Positions 1-6,080 of a stretch of 10,828 nt of DNA are shown here, one piece after another. This DNA is from an uncultured Coriobacteriaceae bacterium. GTDB taxonomy: Bacteria > Actinomycetota > Coriobacteriia > Coriobacteriales > Atopobiaceae. The position numbers and the translations under genes are program-made. The number at the start of each line of letters is the position of its first letter. Within the stretch, counting starts at the first letter, position 1. The stretch spans positions 1 to 10,828 of the forward strand of contig URWR01000039.1 in NCBI GenBank assembly GCA_900551595.1, in the 5' to 3' direction. The notes below the pieces were generated by a model. The model saw only the letters and a program-made list of their open reading frames with translations. It ran no database searches and was not told where the DNA came from.

Positions 1-395
1 AGAAGCTGGAGCTGATCCCCTCCACAGTCGACATCATGCGTGGTTACTCCGATGACCCCGACTATAAGGTCGTCGTCGTGACCAACCAGGCCGGAATCGC
101 CAAGGGCCTCTACACCGAGGCCGATATGCGCCGTCTTCATCGCTGCATGGAGGATGAGCTGGAAAAGCTCGGCGTCCGTGTGGACGCTTGGTACTTCTGC
201 CCGCACCACCCCGACTATACGGGACCCTGCGAATGCCGAAAGCCTGCACCAGGGATGTTGCTGGCTGCGATGCGGGACTTCGATGCAGTATCCGCCGAGT
301 GCGTGATGTACGGTGATAAGCCAAGTGATGAAGCGGCCGCTATAGCCGTAGGCGTGCGATTTATTGCCGTTGGGGTGACGCCTCATGTCCAATAA
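1..395 (+). CDS. HAD-IIIA family phosphatase, GmhB/HddA-like (3' part)
   Basis: This is the C-terminal 130 codons of a HAD-superfamily phosphatase; the start and the nucleophile motif I (DxDGT type) lie left of the window. Visible from the first whole codon (base 3) are motif II TNQAGIAKG (about residues 27-35), a zinc-binding pattern C66-x-H68 then C76-x-C78 inside CPHHPDYTGPCECRKP, and the late acidic motif GDKPSD (104-109). This layout matches D-glycero-D-manno-heptose 1,7-bisphosphate phosphatases (GmhB), which act in the cytoplasm in making nucleotide-activated heptose. In Gram-positive polysaccharide loci the HddA form serves GDP-heptose synthesis, so a heptose in the repeat unit is possible. 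HisB-type histidinol phosphatases share the motifs, but the polysaccharide context favours the sugar role. The ATG at 36 is internal, not the start. The last 11 bases overlap the next gene, suggesting translational coupling. Confidence 0.85.
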   Translation, partial: KLELIPSTVDIMRGYSDDPDYKVVVVTNQAGIAKGLYTEADMRRLHRCMEDELEKLGVRVDAWYFCPHHPDYTGPCECRKPAPGMLLAAMRDFDAVSAECVMYGDKPSDEAAAIAVGVRFIAVGVTPHVQ

Positions 396-835
396 AGCAA
401 ATCTCAGGCTTGCACTGGTTGCAAACAAGTTGGCCGGGCATGGCAAGTTGGGTAGAGTCGCGGCGGCATTACTGCACCAACTAGGCAGGGTTCTGTTTTC
501 CTGTGACATTGGTGTTGGCACGCAGATTGACCCCAGCTGTGAGTTTTATCACTTGGGTCTTGGGTGCGTTATCCATCCTAATGCCGTAGTGGGGCGGAAC
601 GGTCGTTTCTTTCAGCACGTGACGATTGGTTCAGGCTGGTCGGGGGGGGGTTGCTCCCGGTGATGGGGTTCCGAGAATCGGGAATGACGTGATGCTCGGT
701 GCCGGCTGCGTGCTGCTCGGCGATATTGAGGTTGGCGACGGAGCGGTGATTGGCGCGAACGCCGTGGTTACCAAATCAGTGCCTGCCGGATGCGTCGCGT
801 TGGGCGTGCCCGCAAAGATTGTGAAGCGTAATTAA
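385..835 (+). pseudogene. Serine acetyltransferase-like LbH acyltransferase, frameshifted at a G9 tract
   Basis: Two overlapping frames together spell one hexapeptide-repeat (left-handed beta-helix) acyltransferase of the CysE/EpsC-like family. The first frame (ATG at 385) gives the amino-terminal helices, then CDIGVGTQIDP and EFYHLGLGCVIHPNAVVG, with H56 at the place of the family's catalytic His. It runs through the G9 tract to a TGA at 661-663. The second frame carries GDGVPRIGNDVMLGAG and ends GVPAKIVKRN at 833-835. Dropping one G makes a continuous 149-residue protein, normal for the short polysaccharide-locus members. The second His of true CysE (the GDRHPKI position) is Val here, so a sugar acceptor is more likely than serine. 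The gene overlaps the upstream phosphatase by 11 bases and ends 16 bases before the next start. It could be off-phase, a true pseudogene or a sequencing error. Confidence 0.85.
642..650 (+). repeat. G9 homopolymer tract, out of phase
   Basis: Nine consecutive G follow a single C at 641. The upstream frame reads Ser-Gly-Gly-Gly and then terminates at 661-663. With eight G the reading becomes GWSGGVAPGDGVPRIG, the expected family sequence, so the observed length is one base too long. Runs of this length are prone to slipped-strand mispairing and also to sequencing error. Confidence 0.9.
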
Positions 836-842
836 GGAAAGG
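834..842 (+). promoter_or_regulatory. Ribosome binding site deciding the WecG-family start
   Basis: The purine run AAGGAAAGG abuts a TTG at 843 and sits 9 bases before a second in-frame TTG at 852. The spacing favours 852 as the start. The alternative at 843 would need the upstream half (AAGGA) as Shine-Dalgarno with a spacer of only 4 bases. Confidence 0.55.
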
Positions 843-851
843 TTGGCTGTC

Positions 852-1610
852 TTGGCTGACGTTGTGAACAACAAGAGATATGACTTCCTCGGACTTCCTG
901 TGGATGCTCTTACACGTGAAGAAGCTCTCGCACGCGTGAGGGAACTCGCTTGCACGTCCGTGCCATCGCACGTGTTGTTCTTGAACGTCGATGTGATGGT
1001 AAAGGCAGATAAGGACCCTGCGCTCAGAGGTGCTATCGAGCGGAGCGACCTCTCCCTTATGGACGGTAAGCCGCCTTTGAAGGTCGCACAGAAGCTGGGG
1101 ATACCGCTCCCCGAGAAGGTCTCCGGTAGCGACTTTGTGCCGGCCGTGTGCGCCATGGCCGAGCGCGAGGGGCTTTCGGTGTTTATCCTGGGCGGTAAAG
1201 AGGGTGTACCCGAGGCGGCGCGTGACAACTTGCTGGCTATGCACCCCCGTCTCAAGATTGTGGGTGCCTATTCGCCGAAATTCGGGTTCGAGAAGGATCC
1301 CGCTGAGCTCGACAAGATTAATAACAAGGTATTATCCGCAAAGCCTGACATACTGCTCGCATGTCTCTCGTGTCCTAAGCAGGAGGTCTTCGTCGAGGGG
1401 AATCGCGGGGTTTACGGGGCTCCTGTCTCTATCTCCTGTGGCGCCACCGTCGACTTTCTGGCGGGCAATGTGCGTCGCGCCCCCGAATGGGTGAGCCGTA
1501 TGGGCATCGAGTGGCTTTACCGTTTCTTCAAAGAGCCCAGTCGACTGTTTAGGCGTTATTTCATCGATAGTTGGCACTTTCTTGCGATGTGTCGAAAACA
1601 TAAGGGGTGA
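852..1610 (+). CDS. WecG/TagA/CpsF family glycosyltransferase (GT26)
   Basis: This is an intact 252-residue cytoplasmic, membrane-associated glycosyltransferase. Family members transfer a sugar to an undecaprenyl-diphosphate-linked first sugar: ManNAc in teichoic acid linkage-unit synthesis, ManNAcA in enterobacterial common antigen, others in capsules. The family pattern is clear: NVDVMVKADKDPALR (about 45-59), the MDGKPP loop (70-75) holding the Asp proposed as base in TagA, FILGGKEGVPEAA (111-123), the LSCPKQEVF signature (172-180), and the C-terminal GIEWLYRFFKEPSRLFRRY tail (218-236) that in TagA contributes to the active site at the membrane. The start is TTG at 852, with TTG at 843 possible. 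It lies 16 bases after the broken acyltransferase and 7 before the GT4 gene. It probably adds the second sugar of the repeat unit; which sugar cannot be read from sequence. Confidence 0.9.
   Translation: MADVVNNKRYDFLGLPVDALTREEALARVRELACTSVPSHVLFLNVDVMVKADKDPALRGAIERSDLSLMDGKPPLKVAQKLGIPLPEKVSGSDFVPAVCAMAEREGLSVFILGGKEGVPEAARDNLLAMHPRLKIVGAYSPKFGFEKDPAELDKINNKVLSAKPDILLACLSCPKQEVFVEGNRGVYGAPVSISCGATVDFLAGNVRRAPEWVSRMGIEWLYRFFKEPSRLFRRYFIDSWHFLAMCRKHKG
1602..1607 (+). promoter_or_regulatory. Ribosome binding site for the GT4 gene
   Basis: AAGGGG overlaps the last codons of the WecG-family gene and lies 10 bases upstream of TTG 1618. It supports that start over the ATG at 1639, which has only weak purine content in front of it. 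Confidence 0.45.
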
Positions 1611-1617
1611 GCGTAAA

Positions 1618-2713
1618 TTGTCCACCAAGCTGAGCGATATGCGCATCCTAATGTTTACACGTACCATGGCGATGGGGGGTACCGAGAAAGTGGTACTCCA
1701 GCTTTGCCGCGTACTTAATGATAAGGTCGCGTTTTTGGGCGTGATGTCATGCGGCGGAGAGCTTCTACCCGAGCTCGATGCAATGGGCGTCCCCCACTTT
1801 AGGATTCCTGACATCACTGACAAAAACCCCCGCTACTTACGCCAGGGTCTCTAGCGAGCTGAAGAAGGTTGTACGCGAAAATGGCGTGAGCCTCGTTCAT
1901 TGCCACCATCGAATGGCTGCGCTTTATTGTCATCTGGCTCTTCCTGCGGGTGTACGCGCCGTGGCCACCGCTCACAACGTATTTAGCGGCGGTCGCGTTG
2001 TCACGCGTTTCCTCTATAAGGGTATGCGCGTCGCAGCATGCGGCGGTAGGGTGTATGAGAACCTCGTAGGCTATTACGGGTTGCCAGATGACATGGTGAA
2101 ACTTGTCCCCAATGGCGTTCCGGGGTTCGACGGGGGAATCGTTCAGATACCCGCCGTGGCGGGATGTGCGAAGGGTGTTTTGAAGATCGGCTTCGTTGGC
2201 CGTCTCAGCGAGCAGAAGGGCGCCGAATATCTCGTCGATGCTATGGGGATTCTCGCTGAGAGGGGCGTTCATGCCCGCTGTTTCCTTGTTGGCGACGGTG
2301 AGCTCGAAGGTGAGCTGCGCGAGCGTGCCCGCAGATCTGCGGCTGTGAACGACATCGTTTTCCTCGGGAGGCGAGACGACTCCCAGAACTTTCTTTCGCA
2401 GGTTGATATATGCGCCATGCCGTCGCTTTGGGAGGGATTGCCCCTTGTTCTGCTTGAGGCGCTGAGCGTCGGCGTTCCCGTTGTCGCCAGTGCGTGTGAT
2501 GGGATTTTAGACGTTTTGCGCGATGGGGATAATGGCCTGCTCGTGACTCCGGCCGATGCGGGTGCTCTTGCCGCCGCGCTCGAGCTGCTTTGCAACGACG
2601 CGTCTTTGCGCGACAGGCTTGGGGCGAAGGGGCGCTCGGACTACGAGAAGGAATACTCGTTCGAGACCTGGCGGGAACGTTATCTGGACTTCTACAGGGA
2701 GGCGATGCTATGA
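1618..2713 (+). pseudogene. GT4-family glycosyltransferase, broken by a +1 frameshift
   Basis: The gene encodes a GT-B fold retaining glycosyltransferase of family 4, used in the cytoplasm to extend lipid-linked repeat units. The first frame (TTG 1618) carries RILMFTRTMAMGGTEKVV, the N-terminal acceptor domain opening, and stops with TAG at 1852-1854. The rest follows in the +1 frame: LVHCHHRMAALY, TAHNVFSGGR, LVPNGV, FVGRLSEQKG, and the donor-site EGLPLVLLEALSVG with the E-x7-E glutamates. It ends with TGA at 2711-2713. The total of 1096 bases is one more than a whole number of codons. Removing one base near 1822-1848 gives 364 residues, typical of the family. Nothing else in the domain looks damaged, so the lesion is either recent or a sequence error. 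The end overlaps the next ATG (2710). The downstream part, if translated alone, would lack the Gly-rich N-terminal loop. Confidence 0.85.
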
Positions 2714-3051
2714 GTGGGAAGCTGTCCAAGGCTTTCAAATGGGGCGCGTCCGCCCTGCGGGTCGCCAAGGTGCGTTTTGTGGCCGAGTCTGTCCGTGTCG
2801 GCGACGACACGCTCTTTGGACCTAACGTCCAGGTCTACGACCGCGAACACGAATTTAATCGGGAAGGGGTCTCCTCGGAGCTGTTTCATGCAATGACTTC
2901 CATCGCGCGGTGCTGCTGGCTTTGTGCCAACGTGGTCGTCACGTGTGGCTGTGCGATTGCGAATCGTTCGCTCGTCTCAGCCAACTCCGTTATTACTCGT
3001 GACCTTCTCGAAGAGGGCGCGTTGTGTACTCTGGCGCGTCTGCACGGTTGA
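2710..3051 (+). CDS. Short, eroded LbH (maltose-acetyltransferase-like) acyltransferase
   Basis: This open frame of 113 residues begins at an ATG overlapping the GT4 stop. It resembles sugar O-acyltransferases of the left-handed beta-helix type: VRVGDDTLFGPNVQVYD (28-44), the region of the catalytic His at DREHEFNREG (44-53), then a second helix block and an ANSVITRD turn (91-98). It is odd in two ways. Glycines that normally start hexapeptide turns are replaced: IARCCWLCANVVVTCGCAIANRSL has Ala or Cys where relatives usually read IG..CWLGANVVV.RG..IG. The usual C-terminal GVPA loop is reduced to CTLARLHG. Family members are commonly about 180 residues or more. I infer a decaying gene that has not yet acquired a stop or frameshift; a minimal divergent enzyme is possible. 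It is probably not active as an acetyltransferase. Confidence 0.65.
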   Translation: MSGKLSKAFKWGASALRVAKVRFVAESVRVGDDTLFGPNVQVYDREHEFNREGVSSELFHAMTSIARCCWLCANVVVTCGCAIANRSLVSANSVITRDLLEEGALCTLARLHG

Positions 3052-3095
3052 TTAAGAGATACGACTAGAAAGCTTTCGAAAACGTGGATTTAAAG

Positions 3096-4121
3096 ATGAA
3101 CATATCTGTCATCGTGCCCGTGTACAACGTTGAATGCTATCTCGAGCAGTGTGTCCGCTCAATTCTTGGGCAGTCGTACCCGGTGCTTGAGGTATTGCTT
3201 GTCGACGACGGTTCGACCGACGGGTCGGGCGAGCTGTGCGATCGACTCTCCTCCAAAAACAATCGCGTTCGGACAGTGCATAAGGAAAACGCGGGGCTGG
3301 GTTTCGCGCGTAACACAGGGCTCGACAGCCTGCGCCCCGAGACCACGCACGTGATGTTTGTCGTCTCCGATGACTGGCTTGAGCCCGGCATGGTCGCGAC
3401 GTTCGCCCGCGCCATCGAGGATACCGGGGCGGACTGCGTGCTAGGCGGGTTCACTAAGCGCGATGGCGCGGGAAATCCCCAGTTCGAGTTCAAGCTTGAG
3501 GATGTCGTGTGGGAAGGTGACAAGCTGGTGACGGGTCTTGTCCCCCGCGTGTGCGGCAGCGCCCCCGAGGCGTCCGATTCGATCCCGATGTCGGTATGTT
3601 CGTCTTTGTTCAAAAAAACGAACATAGACGAACACTCTCTGCGCTTCCCCTCGGAGCGCGAGGTAATCAGCGAGGATTTTGTCTTTAAATACAGGTACCT
3701 GCGGACTTGTAGCAAAGTGGCTACGACGAGCTGCGTGGGGTATTCGTACCGCACCAACCTTTCGTCACTCACTACCTCATACAGACCAGACCGTTTCGAG
3801 GCATGCCTGTACTTCTACGACTATGCCCTCCAGCTCGTGGAGGACTCACCCGCAGAGGCGGACTGCGTGCTGAGGCTGAAGAAGACGCTTTTCATCTATA
3901 TGAAGATGTGTATCTCACAGGAGGTGTCCCGCGTGAGCGGCAAGACCCGCCGCGATGCCTGCGATGCTATACGGAAGATGGCGGGCGACGAGCGCCTGCT
4001 CAAGGTGATAAACGATTACCCTTGCGAGAGGCTCGGCTTTGCGCAGAGGGCCTTCGTGGAGCTGCTGATGCGGCGTGCCGCGAACGTTCTCTATGCCGCG
4101 GCGGCGCATGGGGTTTTCTAG
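3096..4121 (+). CDS. GT2-family glycosyltransferase with altered DxD motif
   Basis: This is an intact 341-residue inverting glycosyltransferase (GT-A fold), cytoplasmic and acting on the lipid-linked repeat unit. MNISVIVPVYNVECYLEQC opens the nucleotide-binding fold, followed by LLVDDGSTDGSGELCD (34-49) and ENAGLGFARNTGLD (64-77). The metal-site region reads FVVSDDW (88-94), whereas most relatives read FVDSDDW, so the first Asp of the DSD is Val90; the two later Asp remain. A later ISEDFVFKYRY (191-201) supplies the expected acidic ED pair for a catalytic base. ATG 3096 was chosen because the fold begins directly there; GTG 3084 would add four residues. It lies 44 bases after the eroded acyltransferase. 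The C-terminal third (about 230-341) has no motif that I recognise. The sugar donor cannot be predicted. Confidence 0.88.
   Translation: MNISVIVPVYNVECYLEQCVRSILGQSYPVLEVLLVDDGSTDGSGELCDRLSSKNNRVRTVHKENAGLGFARNTGLDSLRPETTHVMFVVSDDWLEPGMVATFARAIEDTGADCVLGGFTKRDGAGNPQFEFKLEDVVWEGDKLVTGLVPRVCGSAPEASDSIPMSVCSSLFKKTNIDEHSLRFPSEREVISEDFVFKYRYLRTCSKVATTSCVGYSYRTNLSSLTTSYRPDRFEACLYFYDYALQLVEDSPAEADCVLRLKKTLFIYMKMCISQEVSRVSGKTRRDACDAIRKMAGDERLLKVINDYPCERLGFAQRAFVELLMRRAANVLYAAAAHGVF
3597..3634 (+). other. Long imperfect hairpin inside the GT2 coding region
   Basis: Arms at 3597-3611 and 3620-3634 are reverse complements over 15 positions with a single mismatch, around an 8-base loop that contains A7 (3612-3618). 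It lies within codons for SVCSSLFKKTNIDEHS. No T-run follows, so it is not a classical terminator. Confidence 0.6.
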
Positions 4122-4124
4122 ATT

Positions 4125-4129
4125 GGAGG
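4125..4129 (+). promoter_or_regulatory. Strong ribosome binding site for the 4137 acyltransferase
   Basis: GGAGG lies 7 bases before ATG 4137, just after the TAG of the GT2 gene at 4119-4121. It is the best Shine-Dalgarno match in the operon and fixes the start. Confidence 0.75.
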
Positions 4130-4136
4130 CGGGAGC

Positions 4137-4829
4137 ATGGCTTTAAAAGACGTGGTGAGGAAGGTTTACAACAAGCTCTTCGTGAGCAACGAGGGATATT
4201 TGAAGTACCTGCGTTCGCGCGGCGTTGCGATCGGGGAGGACGTTACGTTCCATTGTCCGGGAGAAACGCATGTTGACGTGACCGATCCACACCTTTTGAC
4301 CATCGGGGATCACGTTAATCTCACCGGACCGATCACCATCCTGACTCATGACTTCAGTTGGTCTGTTGTAAAGGGTAAGACTGGGGAGATTCTGGGTAAC
4401 GAAAAGCCGGTTACCATTGGCAACAACGTTTTCGTTGGATGGGGTGCCACCATTCTGTGCGGTACGACTATTGAGGATAACGTGATCATCGGTGCCCATG
4501 CTGTGGTGAGCGGCCATGTCGAGGGAGATTCGGTTTGGGGGGGGGTGCCCGCTCGGCGGATTTGCTCGCTCGAGCACTACCGGGAGAAGCGTGCTGCCGT
4601 ACAGGTCGAGGAGGCCAAGGAGTATGTGCGTTGCTTCCGGACGAAGCTGGATCGCGATCCCAAGCCAGAGGAGATTCGCGAGTACTTCCCGCTGTTCGCG
4701 GACCCCGAGCATCTCTGCGGTGTGCATGAGTCGCAGACGAGGCTGATGGGGACGTGGGATGAGAGCTTGGAGTGGATGAAGAATACTAGGGTCTACGAAA
4801 GCTTTGGAGAATTTCTAGATGATTGCTAG
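4137..4829 (+). CDS. LbH sugar O-acyltransferase (maltose/CatB-type), intact
   Basis: This is a 230-residue hexapeptide-repeat acyltransferase, expected to transfer an acetyl or similar group from acyl-CoA to a sugar of the repeat unit in the cytoplasm. Helix coils are visible from GVAIGEDVTFHC (29-40) through LLTIGDHVNLTG (53-64). The catalytic-type His is H71 in ILTHDFSWSVVKG, then come PVTIGNNVFVGWGATIL (91-107), TIEDNVIIGAHAVVSGH and the closing VWGGVPARRI (133-142). After the helix is a long acidic alpha-helical tail (about 145-230) that is not part of the core domain and may be specific to this subgroup. The gene contains a G9 tract (4537-4545) at W134-G-G-V137 in the correct phase. It ends 18 bases before wzy. 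Xenobiotic acetyltransferases share the fold, but the locus argues for polysaccharide decoration. Confidence 0.88.
   Translation: MALKDVVRKVYNKLFVSNEGYLKYLRSRGVAIGEDVTFHCPGETHVDVTDPHLLTIGDHVNLTGPITILTHDFSWSVVKGKTGEILGNEKPVTIGNNVFVGWGATILCGTTIEDNVIIGAHAVVSGHVEGDSVWGGVPARRICSLEHYREKRAAVQVEEAKEYVRCFRTKLDRDPKPEEIREYFPLFADPEHLCGVHESQTRLMGTWDESLEWMKNTRVYESFGEFLDDC
4537..4545 (+). repeat. G9 homopolymer tract, in phase
   Basis: Nine G encode the end of Trp134, Gly135, Gly136 and the first base of Val137. Gain of one G would terminate at the TGA now at 4727-4729. Loss of one would terminate at the TAG now at 4744-4746. Either way the GVPA loop and the whole C-terminal tail would be replaced. It has the same length as the tract in the other acyltransferase at 642-650. 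Confidence 0.85.
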
Positions 4830-4833
4830 ACTG

Positions 4834-4840
4834 AAGAGGG
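4834..4840 (+). promoter_or_regulatory. Ribosome binding site for wzy TTG start
   Basis: AAGAGGG is 7 bases upstream of TTG 4848. It supports the TTG over the in-frame ATG at 4869, which lacks a comparable purine run. Confidence 0.55.
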
Positions 4841-4847
4841 CAGAATC

Positions 4848-6080
4848 TTGATTTCAAAGTCGACACAGATGAAACTGCCGAGATATAACGCTGAAGAATC
4901 ACTGGATCGCTTTAGCATTGTCGTGCTTATGATTCTATCAGTGTATAAATTTGCTTTTTTACCCACTACTTTGGCGCAGAGCGTTCGTTGCGGCGCGATA
5001 GCGCTCCTGTTAATCATTTGCTACCGCTCGATTCCTAAAGTCCCTGGCATTGGTTGGGTTTTGCAATTTGCCTTTGTCATCACTGGCTGCACGTTATTTG
5101 CCGGTGGAGGAGCTCAGAATGCACTGTATGCGGCAATTTTGGGTCTAAATGCCGTAGCGCTATTCCTTGGCTTTGCTCAGCTAAAAGAGAGATACGGGCT
5201 TTATGGTGCATTAAGCGCGCTGTTTTGGCCGCTTCTGTTGATGTGCCTCGTAAACGATCTCTTTGTTTTTACTGCTCACGTGAATAATTCTGTCAGTTCT
5301 TACCTTATCGGCAACAAGTTCTCTACGGGTGATATTCACTCTCTGCTCGTTGTTATCTATGGGACTCTGTTGGCGGAGCGTCATGGCTACGTTATCTATA
5401 ATTGGGGTATTTTTTGGGCCTTTGTTGCTGAGACGGTGCTTGTTCTTATCAAGGCAAGCGCAATGACTGCTCTTCTAGGTTTTCTGCTTGCCGTTGCAGT
5501 TGTTGTTGCCATTCCTACGAAGGTAAAAGACATTTGCTCAAAGGGTACGGTCTTTATCGGTGCTCTCGCGATTGCAAATATCGTTTTCTTCGGTTCGGGC
5601 ATGATGCTACAAAACCCCTATGTCCAGAGTTTCATTCAGGACGTTCTTGGCCGAAGCTTGACCATGACCGGAAGAACGCCGATTTACGATAGTCTGGGCA
5701 TTATCATCGGCACTAGCCCTTTCGTCGGATTTGGCTATGGCAACAATATTGTTGAGCGTGTTGTCGGTTGGGGCAACGCACAAAATGGTATCGCGGACAT
5801 AGCTGTTATGTATGGTCTGGTGGGTGTTGCGTCTTTCGGCCTTATGGTCCATGGTGTACTTGGTGAAAAGGGGGAGCGAAACGAGAAGGCTCTTTCCCTT
5901 ATAGGAGTACTTTATGGAACGATTCTCACTTCTCTTGTTGAGGTTTCTTTCGGCATCGCCTTCTATTTCGCGCTTGCGATAGTTTCTGTCTCCCTGAGCG
6001 TATCTTGTCGGCAGGTCAGATCTGACTGCACAGATGGTATTTCTAAGCTCGATGACCCTAGGTTTGCGAGGCGGATGTGA
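4848..6080 (+). CDS. wzy: Wzy-like O-antigen/capsule polymerase, membrane protein
   Basis: This 410-residue polytopic membrane protein is dominated by hydrophobic stretches at roughly 22-43, 46-60, 68-86, 90-111, 117-143, 163-176, 182-222, 233-254, 315-338 and 348-386. The largest non-hydrophobic loop is about 255-315, as in Wzy/WaaL-type proteins. In that loop are LTMTGRTPIYDSLG (271-284), close to the TGR-T-xW signature of the O-antigen ligase/polymerase family, and GFGYGNN (294-300). The block NAQNGIADIAVMYGLVG (310-326) resembles the family's H-x-HN...GxxG segment, with Asn-Ala-Gln-Asn where many have a His. It would join repeat units on the outer face of the membrane. Position next to wzx favours polymerase over ligase. 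Base composition falls in this gene (sampled lines 37-47% GC against about 60% upstream). It overlaps the next start by 4 bases. Confidence 0.85.
   Translation: MISKSTQMKLPRYNAEESLDRFSIVVLMILSVYKFAFLPTTLAQSVRCGAIALLLIICYRSIPKVPGIGWVLQFAFVITGCTLFAGGGAQNALYAAILGLNAVALFLGFAQLKERYGLYGALSALFWPLLLMCLVNDLFVFTAHVNNSVSSYLIGNKFSTGDIHSLLVVIYGTLLAERHGYVIYNWGIFWAFVAETVLVLIKASAMTALLGFLLAVAVVVAIPTKVKDICSKGTVFIGALAIANIVFFGSGMMLQNPYVQSFIQDVLGRSLTMTGRTPIYDSLGIIIGTSPFVGFGYGNNIVERVVGWGNAQNGIADIAVMYGLVGVASFGLMVHGVLGEKGERNEKALSLIGVLYGTILTSLVEVSFGIAFYFALAIVSVSLSVSCRQVRSDCTDGISKLDDPRFARRM

Noticed and set aside
36..395. ATG at 36 as the true start of the HAD phosphatase
   Set aside because: The frame is open to base 1 and motif I of the family would be missing if translation started at 36.
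642..663. Programmed ribosomal frameshift in the CysE-like gene
   Set aside because: Restoring the frame needs +1 (or -2) slippage. I see no rare-codon or stop-codon stimulator at the run, so mutation or transcriptional slippage is simpler.
768..1255. Two long minus-strand open frames (about 158 residues each) opposite the WecG-family gene
   Set aside because: They are antisense to a gene with clear family motifs, overlap each other in different frames and have low-complexity, Arg/Ser-rich translations. They are shadows of high-GC coding sequence.
1674..1679. G6 run in the GT4 N-terminal MAMGGTE motif as a third contingency tract
   Set aside because: It is short and in the correct frame; the GT4 frameshift lies about 150 bases downstream. 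It does not stand out from chance in GC-rich coding sequence.
2241..2810. Minus-strand open frame of 189 residues opposite the GT4 gene
   Set aside because: It is antisense to conserved GT4 motifs and its translation is Arg/Pro/Ser-rich with no recognisable domain.
3068..3077. 10-bp perfect palindrome (GAAAGCTTTC) before the GT2 gene as an operator
   Set aside because: A single short palindrome containing a HindIII site, with no repeat copies and no promoter elements around it.
3803..4276. Plus-strand frame of 157 residues straddling the GT2 end and the next acyltransferase
   Set aside because: It runs out of frame through two genes with intact motifs and has no ribosome binding site.
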